Assembly: GCA_944385775.1 (NCBI GenBank)
Contig: CALWYM010000110.1
Span: forward strand, 1-18,333
DNA length: 18,333 nt
Source of the DNA: an uncultured Oscillospiraceae bacterium
GTDB lineage: Bacteria; Bacillota; Clostridia; Oscillospirales; Oscillospiraceae
Direction of reading: 5' to 3'
The position numbers and the translations under genes are program-made. This document shows, piece by piece, positions 1-5,334 of this stretch. Each line of letters opens with the position of its first letter. Position 1 is the first letter of the stretch. Below the pieces are notes generated by a model. The model was not told the DNA's origin, did no database searches, and was given only the letters and a program-made list of their open reading frames with translations.

Positions 1-133
1 ACCAACCAATAAGGTTTTAGAAATTACGGGAGTTGACATTGACAGAGTTGTTGACGGTAAAATTGTCGAGCACGGCGGTTCAACTGAAACCTTTGAGACA
101 TTCTGGACAAACGGTTTGATTAAACCAGTATAA
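1..133 (+). CDS. C-terminal fragment of a SnoaL-like / ester-cyclase-type protein (5' end outside window)
   Basis: Reading from base 2, an open frame runs 43 codons to TAA at 131-133. The residues include VDIDRVVDGKIVEH and end TFWTNGLIKPV. This resembles the C-terminal strand of SnoaL-like (NTF2-fold) 'ester cyclase' proteins, where a D-x-x-R-x-x-DGKIVEHW segment and a C-terminal F-x-x-F are common. Most of the domain is missing at the window edge, so catalytic residues cannot be judged. Members of this family are mostly uncharacterised small-molecule-binding or cyclase-like proteins. The family call is by recognition of a short tail only. The gene probably ends transcription at the inverted repeat at 260-299, although that repeat could instead belong to the next gene's promoter. 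Confidence 0.6.
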   Translation, partial: PTNKVLEITGVDIDRVVDGKIVEHGGSTETFETFWTNGLIKPV

Positions 134-164
134 TACCAATTCCAATTTGTCTAACTCTTTTTAC

Positions 165-220
165 GAGGGTTGCATTTTTCGCTCTGAGGGTTGCAGTTCC
201 AATGCAACCATAATGCAACC
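165..220. repeat. Nested direct/inverted GGTTGCA repeats
   Basis: GAGGGTTGCA occurs twice (165-174 and 186-195). It is followed by its partial complement TGCAACC twice (203-209 and 214-220). The inner copies can pair across 7 bases and the outer copies can pair around them, giving two nested stems. The two right-hand copies also form an ATGCAACCATA-type direct repeat. There is no U-tract after it, so it is not a standard terminator. It could be an operator pair, a recombination-site remnant or an RNA structure; nothing in the sequence decides. Confidence 0.5.
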
Positions 221-259
221 ATATAAAACCGTATCATTATTATCAACTGTTACCAGAAT

Positions 260-310
260 AGACACCAGTTTGATACAATAGTTATTATGACTGGTGTCTT
301 TTTATTTTTT
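260..310 (+). terminator. 10-bp inverted repeat followed by T-rich tract; terminator of the upstream gene or operator
   Basis: AGACACCAGT (260-269) is perfectly complementary to ACTGGTGTCT (290-299), and a T-rich run (299-310) follows directly. That fits an intrinsic terminator for the upstream cyclase-like gene. The 20-base loop is long, however, and contains TACAAT (274-279). With TTACCA (250-255) at an 18-base spacing, this could be the promoter of the methyltransferase gene, which would make the repeat an operator flanking the -10 box. Both readings remain open. Confidence 0.45.
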
Positions 311-327
311 ATGGGGGAGAGAAAAAG

Positions 328-1086
328 ATGGAATTCAGGAAAGTATTCGATACTATACCGGAACAGTTTGATAAGTATAGGCCTCGTTACTGCGCTGAAC
401 TCTTTTCCGATCTCATTACATATGCTGGAATCGGTCCCGGTAAGGCAGTGCTGGAATTAGGTCCGGGAACAGGTCAGGCTACCGACCCTATACTTGATAC
501 CGGCTGTAATTATCATGCAATTGAACTCGGTGAAAACTTATATGAGATGATGAAACGCAAATACGGAAATTATCCTAATTTCAGTATTGTAAATGACGAC
601 TTTATTACATACGATTTCGGAGATCAAAAATTTGATATGATTTACTCCGCTGCAACAATTCAGTGGATTCCTGAAGAAATCGCCTTTTCAAAAACTTTTG
701 ATTTGCTGAAGCCGGGCGGGGTGCTGGCGATGATGTTTACAAAGGCGGATTATAAAACTCCCAATGAAGACTTGTATTACAAGATCCAACAGATATATTC
801 TGAATATTTTAAACCAGAAACGGAATATAAGCACGGCTCTTTTAATTACACCCATGCGCCTGATTACGGATATGTCAACCTTGAGAAGCACGAATATTAT
901 GGAAAACGCGAATTTACCGCAGACGAATACGTAGCTTTCAGCGGCACACATTGTGATCATATCGTTATCCCAGAGCCTTATAAAAGTAAACTCTTTGACG
1001 GACTTAGGAAGACGGTGCTGGAAGCCGGAGATAAGATTGTATTTTATGATACATTCATTCTGTTTATAGCAAAGAAGCCATTATAA
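328..1086 (+). CDS. Class I SAM-dependent methyltransferase
   Basis: This encodes a 252-residue protein with a Rossmann-type methyltransferase core. Motif I is VLELGPGTGQAT (residues 41-52). An acidic residue after strand 2 (E66, in HAIELGEN) would contact the SAM ribose. An aspartate-containing stretch lies near 90-92, motif IV/post-motif is FDMIYSAATIQWI (102-114), and LLKPGGVLAMMF (126-137) closes the core. The SAATIQW segment recalls trans-aconitate-methyltransferase-like and Methyltransf_11/25 proteins, but the substrate cannot be inferred. The ATG at 328 follows a purine-rich GGGGGAGA; an ATG at 312 is out of frame. The gene stands alone, is visibly richer in A and T than the minus-strand housekeeping genes, and ends before a strong terminator at 1158-1186. 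It may be an accessory or transferred gene, but that is inference. Confidence 0.88.
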   Translation: MEFRKVFDTIPEQFDKYRPRYCAELFSDLITYAGIGPGKAVLELGPGTGQATDPILDTGCNYHAIELGENLYEMMKRKYGNYPNFSIVNDDFITYDFGDQKFDMIYSAATIQWIPEEIAFSKTFDLLKPGGVLAMMFTKADYKTPNEDLYYKIQQIYSEYFKPETEYKHGSFNYTHAPDYGYVNLEKHEYYGKREFTADEYVAFSGTHCDHIVIPEPYKSKLFDGLRKTVLEAGDKIVFYDTFILFIAKKPL

Positions 1087-1094
1087 TGCCTACT

Positions 1095-1117
1095 TGTGCA
1101 GGTTCAAGTCCAACAGC
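1095..1117 (+). other. tRNA T-arm-like fragment (remnant, not a working tRNA)
   Basis: The bases GTGCAGGTTCAAGTCC match a typical tRNA T-stem 5' arm plus TTCAAGT loop. The 3' arm that follows (AACAGCA) does not pair with the 5' arm beyond GG/CC, and no anticodon or D arm lies upstream because the methyltransferase coding sequence ends at 1086. It may be scar sequence from integration or recombination at a tRNA 3' end, or chance. Confidence 0.25.
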
Positions 1118-1157
1118 AAAAAAGAACGCGGCATCTTTTTTAGTCCCTAATTACAAG

Positions 1158-1186
1158 CCGTGGGAGCACAGCTCCCACGGTTTTTT
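1158..1186 (+). terminator. Strong intrinsic terminator after the methyltransferase gene
   Basis: CCGTGGGAGC (1158-1167) and GCTCCCACGG (1171-1180) form a perfect 10-bp, GC-rich stem, followed immediately by six T (1181-1186). This is a textbook rho-independent terminator on the plus strand. It lies 72 bp downstream of the methyltransferase stop. Confidence 0.9.
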
Positions 1187-1245
1187 CGTTTTAAATCTAC
1201 GTACGGTACCTTTACATATAACGATGTGTCATATAGAACCGGGAT

Positions 1246-1283
1246 AAAAAATACAGCATAGCGGTTGCCATGCTGTATTTTTT
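1246..1283 (-). terminator. Intrinsic terminator of the MATE gene (structure works on both strands)
   Basis: ATACAGCAT (1251-1259) pairs with ATGCTGTAT (1270-1278) across a 10-base loop. A-tracts on the left (1246-1251) become the U-tract for minus-strand transcription, and T-tracts on the right serve the plus strand. It starts 18 bp past the MATE stop codon. Confidence 0.85.
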
Positions 1284-1300
1284 TATTCTCTGCTGTATTA

Positions 1301-2671
1301 TTAAACGTTGACTGTACTTTTCTTTCCGTTCTTTTTCTTATATGGGAACTTGATTGTAAACAGATAGTAGCAGAAGCTCATAATAAATGCACAGAACCAG
1401 CCCACAGGATATGCCCAGTAAACATTTTCAATTACTCTGTTAATGCCCATGGACACAGCCAGGAAAATCTGGCGGCAGACTATCAGTCCAACAACGCTGA
1501 TTATCATAACAGTGGCGGACTTGCCGAAGCCTCTTACTGCGTTTGAATAAATCTGATGGAGAGTCTGAATATAGTAAACAGGCATCATAACCGTTATCAT
1601 ACCAACGCCGTACTGTATAACGTCCTCATCGGAGGAAAACAGTCGCATAAAGGTATCTGCGAAGAAGTATATCGGAATACCGAAGACCGCAACGGCGATA
1701 AATCCCATTACCAAAACAGAGCGGATTCCCTTAAACGCTCTGTCGTATCTGCCCGCTCCCACGTTCTGGCTAATAAATGTGGTAACGCTGAGACCCAGGC
1801 ACTGGGCAACCATACCGGCATAGCGGTCAAGCTTATTCGCCGCGCCCGTACCTGCCATAGCGGCAGAACCAAAGCCGTTTATATATCTCTGGACAAAAAG
1901 GTTTGAGAAGCTTACAAGGCAGGACTGAATGGCAGCCGGAAGTCCAAGGGTAAGTACCTCTCTTAAAAGCTTGCCGTTTATATGAAGGTCCTTTATAACA
2001 AGTTTATGTACATCATTTGTGGTCATCATGTTTCTTATAGCCAGTACGACGGATATAAGCTGTGAAATAACCGTTGCCAGCGCAACGCCGATAACTCCCA
2101 TGTGGAACACCACAACGGCGACTATATCAAGAACAATATTTGTAAGGCTGGCGATTACAAGATAGTAGAAGGGGTGACGTGAATCGCCCACAGCACGGAG
2201 AACGCCTGACGCAACGTTATACATAGCTGTAAAAAGCACGCCCACAAGATAAACTCTCAAATACTGAAGAGCCTCCTCATACACATCCTCAGGGCAGTCA
2301 ACAAGGTTAAGCAGATACGGTGAGATTACAATGCCCACAACGGCCATTATTACTCCGAGAATTATGGAAAAGGTTATAGCCGTATGTATTGACAAATGAA
2401 GGTTCTTGCTGTCCTTTGCTCCAAAGTATCTGGCAAAAAGAACTCCCGAGCCGGTGGATAATCCGGTAAAAAAGCCTATTATAAGCTGGGATATGTCAGC
2501 GCTGGAGGTAACAGCCGCCAAAGCCGTCTTTCCCACATACTTTCCCACGACAATACTGTCAACACTGTTGTAAAGATTCTGAAATATCTGACCAAGAAGT
2601 ATGGGCAACGCAAATATAATAATCTGCTTTGCTATATTTCCCTCCGTCAGATTCATGGTAGATTTCTTCAT
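1301..2671 (-). CDS. MATE family multidrug/cation efflux transporter
   Basis: This is a 456-residue, highly hydrophobic protein, normal length for the MATE (MatE, NorM/DinF/MepA-like) family of 12-helix inner-membrane antiporters. They export drugs, dyes or metabolites using a Na+ or H+ gradient. The N-terminus carries the typical helix-1 pattern (IIIFALPILLGQIFQNLYN), followed by a VDSIVVGKYVG segment. The second half repeats this with LTLGLPAAIQSCLVSFSNLFV, the internal duplication expected of the fold. The substrate is not predictable. A start 6 codons upstream (2689) is open, but GAGGAGAG (2677-2684) lies 5 bases before the ATG at 2671, so the upstream ATG sits beside the ribosome binding site itself. 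The gene is monocistronic, divergent from the aminopeptidase gene, and ends in a terminator. Confidence 0.93.
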   Translation of the reverse strand: MKKSTMNLTEGNIAKQIIIFALPILLGQIFQNLYNSVDSIVVGKYVGKTALAAVTSSADISQLIIGFFTGLSTGSGVLFARYFGAKDSKNLHLSIHTAITFSIILGVIMAVVGIVISPYLLNLVDCPEDVYEEALQYLRVYLVGVLFTAMYNVASGVLRAVGDSRHPFYYLVIASLTNIVLDIVAVVVFHMGVIGVALATVISQLISVVLAIRNMMTTNDVHKLVIKDLHINGKLLREVLTLGLPAAIQSCLVSFSNLFVQRYINGFGSAAMAGTGAANKLDRYAGMVAQCLGLSVTTFISQNVGAGRYDRAFKGIRSVLVMGFIAVAVFGIPIYFFADTFMRLFSSDEDVIQYGVGMITVMMPVYYIQTLHQIYSNAVRGFGKSATVMIISVVGLIVCRQIFLAVSMGINRVIENVYWAYPVGWFCAFIMSFCYYLFTIKFPYKKKNGKKSTVNV

Positions 2672-2676
2672 ACACA

Positions 2677-2684
2677 CTCTCCTC
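2677..2684 (-). promoter_or_regulatory. Ribosome binding site that fixes the MATE start
   Basis: Minus-strand GAGGAGAG lies five bases ahead of ATG 2671. The longer reading frame would begin at 2689, upstream of this site, and so lacks its own Shine-Dalgarno sequence. Confidence 0.75.
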
Positions 2685-2794
2685 AACATTTGTTATTAAA
2701 ACCAACTTTATTATAAACCTCTTCTTAATACATTAATAGGTCAATTTTACACAAAACTTACATTGTAAAATACATTAAATGCTTCAAAGATAAC

Positions 2795-2823
2795 TTGAAG
2801 AATTCTTCGGAATATGATAAAAT
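2795..2823 (+). promoter_or_regulatory. Candidate sigma-A promoter of the M18 aminopeptidase gene, overlapped by palindromes
   Basis: TTGAAG (2795-2800), a 17-base spacer and TAAAAT (2818-2823) form a reasonable -35/-10 pair, about 50 bp before the start codon. The perfect palindrome GAAGAATTCTTC (2797-2808) covers part of the -35 box. A second inverted repeat, CTTCAA/TTGAAG (2782-2787 and 2795-2800), shares its right arm with the -35 box. This suggests a possible operator. Confidence 0.5.
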
Positions 2824-2876
2824 TTCGCTAAGTGCATTAGTGACCGATAAAAGTATTCCATTAAGGAGGATTAAAA

Positions 2877-4163
2877 ATGAATAAAGAATTGATTTCCTTT
2901 ATCAAAAAATCGCCTACGGCTTTTCAGGCTGTGGCGGAGTGCAGCAGAATGCTTACTGAAGCGGGATATACGGAGCTTACTGAAAGCGAGAGCTGGAACA
3001 TTACGCCGGGTAAGGGCTACTTCGTTACGAGAAACGGTTCTTCCGTCATTGCGTTTCGTATTCCAGTGGGACATTTCACCGGCTTTATGGTAACGGCCGC
3101 TCACTGTGACAGCCCTTCCTTCAAACTCAAGGAAAACGCGGAGATTGAGGGCAAATACTTTGTCCAGCTCAGTACCGAAATTTACGGCGGCATGATTCGC
3201 TCCACCTGGCTTGACAGACCTCTTTCCGTTGCCGGTCGTCTTCTTGTAAAAACCGAAAATGGCATTGAGACAAGGCTTGTTGACTTTAAGGAACCTATCG
3301 CCATTATCCCCAACGTAGCTCCACACTGGAACAGAAACGTAAACGACAATATGCAGTATAATGCCGCTGTGGATCTTCCGCCCCTGTACTCCATGAAGGA
3401 GTCCGGCGGTACCTTTAAGGAAAGAGCCGCTGCTCTCGCCGGTGTCTCCGCTGAGGATATTGTTACCTTTGACCTTTTTGTGTATAATCCACAGGAGGGC
3501 GTTGAGTGGGGCGACTTTGTCTCCGCTCCCCGTCTTGACGATCTTCAATGCGCTTTTTCATCAATCAAGGCCTTTTTGACCTCAGGAACAGGCAAGGGTA
3601 TGCCGATATGCTGTATTTTTGATAACGAGGAAGTGGGCAGCCGTACAAAGCAGGGCGCAGCCTCTACCTTCCTTCAGGATACCCTTCTTCGCATTATGGG
3701 GTGCCTTGGCAAAACAGAGGAGCAGTACCGTATTGCCGTGGCAAACAGTATGCTTGTCTCTGCCGATAACGCCCATTCCACCCATCCGAACCACCCTGAG
3801 CTGGCCGACAAAAACCACACAGTCGTGGCAAACGGCGGCGTAGTTATTAAGTATAACGCTTCCCAAAGCTATACCTCAGACGCCGTCTCCTCCGCCATGT
3901 TCCAGACAATCTGCAAGGAAGCCGGCGTTCCATGTCAGCTTTACACTAACCGTGCCGACATCAGGGGCGGCGGCACGCTGGGCAACATATCAAACACCCA
4001 GGTGTCCATGAATTCCGTTGATATTGGCTGCGCCCAGTTTGCGATGCACTCCGCCTACGAGACCTGCGGCGCAAAGGATACGGAGTATATGGTCCGTGCC
4101 ATGGCAGCCTTCTTCCAGAAGGGAATCACCATGACAAAGGACGGAAATTACACAATAGAGTAA
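2877..4163 (+). CDS. M18 family zinc aminopeptidase (aspartyl/leucyl aminopeptidase type)
   Basis: This is a 428-residue protein, the usual M18 length. Expected dinuclear-zinc residues are visible: H76 in TAAHCDSP (with D78 supporting), bridging D221 in RLDDL, catalytic E251 and ligand E252 in DNEEVGS, D297 in SADNAH, and H391 in AMHSAYE. By family knowledge these are cytosolic peptidases that remove N-terminal acidic or hydrophobic residues and assemble into dodecameric tetrahedra. No signal peptide is seen. AAGGAGGA lies 7-8 bases before the ATG, so the start is secure. The gene is monocistronic and convergent with the flavin-reductase-like gene, sharing a bidirectional terminator. Substrate preference (Asp/Glu versus Leu/Met, DNPEP-like versus ApeA-like) cannot be told from sequence. 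Confidence 0.95.
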   Translation: MNKELISFIKKSPTAFQAVAECSRMLTEAGYTELTESESWNITPGKGYFVTRNGSSVIAFRIPVGHFTGFMVTAAHCDSPSFKLKENAEIEGKYFVQLSTEIYGGMIRSTWLDRPLSVAGRLLVKTENGIETRLVDFKEPIAIIPNVAPHWNRNVNDNMQYNAAVDLPPLYSMKESGGTFKERAAALAGVSAEDIVTFDLFVYNPQEGVEWGDFVSAPRLDDLQCAFSSIKAFLTSGTGKGMPICCIFDNEEVGSRTKQGAASTFLQDTLLRIMGCLGKTEEQYRIAVANSMLVSADNAHSTHPNHPELADKNHTVVANGGVVIKYNASQSYTSDAVSSAMFQTICKEAGVPCQLYTNRADIRGGGTLGNISNTQVSMNSVDIGCAQFAMHSAYETCGAKDTEYMVRAMAAFFQKGITMTKDGNYTIE

Positions 4164-4221
4164 AAAATAACACCTTCGGAAACACTTTTGCCCTCCGGGT
4201 GCTTTCTCGATATTTTCAAAT

Positions 4222-4257
4222 AAAAAAATATCCCCGAATATTCGGGGATATTTTTTT
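4222..4257. terminator. Bidirectional intrinsic terminator between convergent genes
   Basis: This is a perfect 36-base palindrome: A-tract, then ATCCCCGAAT (4230-4239), then its mirror ATTCGGGGAT (4240-4249), then a T-tract. It sits between the stops at 4163 (plus) and 4261 (minus), so it can end transcription from both sides. Confidence 0.92.
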
Positions 4258-4260
4258 ATT

Positions 4261-4830
4261 TTACTTTTCTATATAGCCTGCGCCAGCATTCCATGCCTGA
4301 CCGATTCTGTCGCCGACGGCATAGTAACCGTGCTGCATCTGGTCAAAGGCGAATGCTCCAATCTTGCCCGCGTCAATTTTGCCCTTTTCGTCCAGTATCT
4401 TCTCGTCTGCAAGAACGTTTTCTATCCTGCCCAGTACCCTGAGCCCGTAGGGCTGCTGCTGCATCTCCACCACTGTGCACTCCAGGGTAAGGGGATACTC
4501 CTTAATAACCGGTGCATCCACCCTCGTGCTCTTTTCAGCAGTAAGACCGGTTCTCGCAAACTTATCCGGCGCCTTGTTTCCGGAAACTATACCCAGATAG
4601 TCTGACTGAGCTATGGTGTCCTTTCCAGGAACAGAAAGGGTAAAAGCCCCTCTTGCCTTAATATTGGCAACGGTTTTGTGGTCCTCCTCAAGGTTAAGAG
4701 CAACCATGTTCTCTGCACATATGCCGCCCCATGCCATCATCATGGCGTCCACAGTGCCGTCCTCGTTATACGTGCCTATCATATATGTTGGCATTGGGAA
4801 AAGATAAGGTTTTACTCCAAAATCCTTCAT
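4261..4830 (-). CDS. Flavin reductase-like (FMN-binding split-barrel) family protein
   Basis: This 189-residue protein matches the flavin reductase-like domain. The N-terminal half holds a strand-rich FMN-binding barrel (MPTYMIGTYNEDG at about 14-26, then AMMMAWGGICAEN and LNLEEDHKT). The C-terminal half carries the dimerisation strand (YPLTLECTVVEM) and a GYYAVGDRIGQAW tail. Family members bind FMN and act as NAD(P)H:flavin reductases, flavoredoxins or small electron-transfer proteins in the cytosol. No iron-sulphur cysteine motif is present. The ribosome binding site AAGGAG lies 9 bases before the ATG. The gene is divergent from an HxlR-type regulator, an arrangement in which the regulator commonly controls the redox gene. 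The physiological substrate is unknown. Confidence 0.88.
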   Translation of the reverse strand: MKDFGVKPYLFPMPTYMIGTYNEDGTVDAMMMAWGGICAENMVALNLEEDHKTVANIKARGAFTLSVPGKDTIAQSDYLGIVSGNKAPDKFARTGLTAEKSTRVDAPVIKEYPLTLECTVVEMQQQPYGLRVLGRIENVLADEKILDEKGKIDAGKIGAFAFDQMQHGYYAVGDRIGQAWNAGAGYIEK

Positions 4831-4855
4831 TATTATTTGCTCCTTTTTAAAGAAT

Positions 4856-4884
4856 TTGACTTTTTGGATCTGTCTGACTATAAT
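4856..4884 (+). promoter_or_regulatory. Near-consensus sigma-A promoter of the HxlR-family gene
   Basis: TTGACT (4856-4861), exactly 17 bases, then TATAAT (4879-4884). Transcription would start near 4891, giving a leader of about 65 bases that contains the AGTAC-N10-GTACT inverted repeat. Confidence 0.85.
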
Positions 4885-4910
4885 ATTACCAGTTATATTT
4901 CAAAAATCAA
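4883..4910 (-). promoter_or_regulatory. Candidate promoter of the flavin-reductase-like gene
   Basis: On the minus strand TTGATT (4910 to 4905), a 16-base spacer and TAATAT (4888 to 4883) form a fair -35/-10 pair. It overlaps the divergent HxlR promoter region, and its -35 box abuts the inverted repeat at 4910-4929. Confidence 0.5.
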
Positions 4911-4929
4911 GTACGCACATTTTGGTACT
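4910..4929. promoter_or_regulatory. Candidate HxlR-family operator (inverted repeat AGTAC-N10-GTACT)
   Basis: AGTAC (4910-4914) and GTACT (4925-4929) are perfect inverted 5-mers spaced by 10 bases, the size expected for a winged-helix dimer. The site touches the -35 box of the minus-strand promoter and lies just downstream of the predicted plus-strand transcription start. One bound dimer could therefore repress both genes. Assignment to this regulator is inference. Confidence 0.5.
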
Positions 4930-4940
4930 ATACTTACCTT

Positions 4941-4948
4941 TAGGAGAG
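4941..4948 (+). promoter_or_regulatory. Ribosome binding site that fixes the HxlR start
   Basis: TAGGAGAG lies nine bases upstream of ATG 4958. The open frame extends back to 4856, but that stretch overlaps the promoter and shows no family similarity. Confidence 0.7.
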
Positions 4949-4957
4949 TGTATAAAT

Positions 4958-5290
4958 ATGGTTAAACGCTGCATAGGCAACGAATATATTGGGGATACGG
5001 GTTTTAGCTATACTCTGTCCCTTATTAACGGGAAATATAAGATGACAATACTTTACACTCTGATGGAATTTGGCGTTGTGCGGTTTAATGAGATTAAGCG
5101 ATACATAGGGGACATATCATACAAAACGCTAAGCTCTGCTCTCAAGGAGCTGGAGCGTGATAAGCTTGTTCATCGTGAGGAATATCCTCAGATCCCCCCA
5201 AAGGTTGAGTACAGCCTGACAGAGAGAGGTAAATCCCTTATGCCCATATTGGACCAGATGTGCCAGTGGGGCGACGATAACAGGATATAA
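4958..5290 (+). CDS. HxlR-family winged-helix transcriptional regulator
   Basis: This 110-residue protein matches the HxlR family along its length: an N-terminal Cys (C5), LINGKYKMTILYTL (22-35), the VRFNEIKRYI segment (41-50), recognition helix SYKTLSSALKELE (54-66), and a wing with PQIPPKVEYSLTERG (77-91). It ends in the dimerisation helix with QMCQW. Its only cysteines are C5 and C102. In relatives such as YodB and HypR of Bacillus subtilis, an N-terminal cysteine senses quinones, diamide or other thiol-reactive compounds. C5 is placed suitably for that, but redox sensing here is inference. The gene has its own strong promoter and lies divergent to a flavin reductase-like gene, its most likely target. 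It ends at a bidirectional terminator shared with uvrB. Confidence 0.92.
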   Translation: MVKRCIGNEYIGDTGFSYTLSLINGKYKMTILYTLMEFGVVRFNEIKRYIGDISYKTLSSALKELERDKLVHREEYPQIPPKVEYSLTERGKSLMPILDQMCQWGDDNRI

Positions 5291-5297
5291 AAATATT

Positions 5298-5334
5298 AAA
5301 AAAGCATCTGCCCATAAAGGGCAGACGCTTTTTT
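5298..5334. terminator. Bidirectional intrinsic terminator between HxlR gene and uvrB
   Basis: AAAAAAGC plus TCTGCCC (left arm, 5298-5313) pairs with GGGCAGA plus GCTTTTTT (5319-5334) around ATAAA, with one A/C mismatch. T-runs in both directions serve the plus-strand HxlR gene and the minus-strand radC-uvrB unit. The last two bases overlap the uvrB stop codon. Confidence 0.9.

Noticed and set aside
1090..1125. Complete tRNA gene
   Set aside because: Only a T-loop-like segment is present; the T-stem does not close, and acceptor, D and anticodon arms are missing.
2672..2689. Six-codon N-terminal extension of the MATE protein
   Set aside because: The ribosome binding site GAGGAGAG lies between the two ATGs and serves the inner one; the outer ATG has none.
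2871..3548. 225-codon minus-strand open frame within the aminopeptidase gene
   Set aside because: It is antisense to a well-supported gene, of low-complexity composition, with no family resemblance.
4856..4957. 34-codon N-terminal extension of the HxlR protein
   Set aside because: It overlaps the near-consensus promoter and is unlike the family; the inner ATG has a good ribosome binding site.
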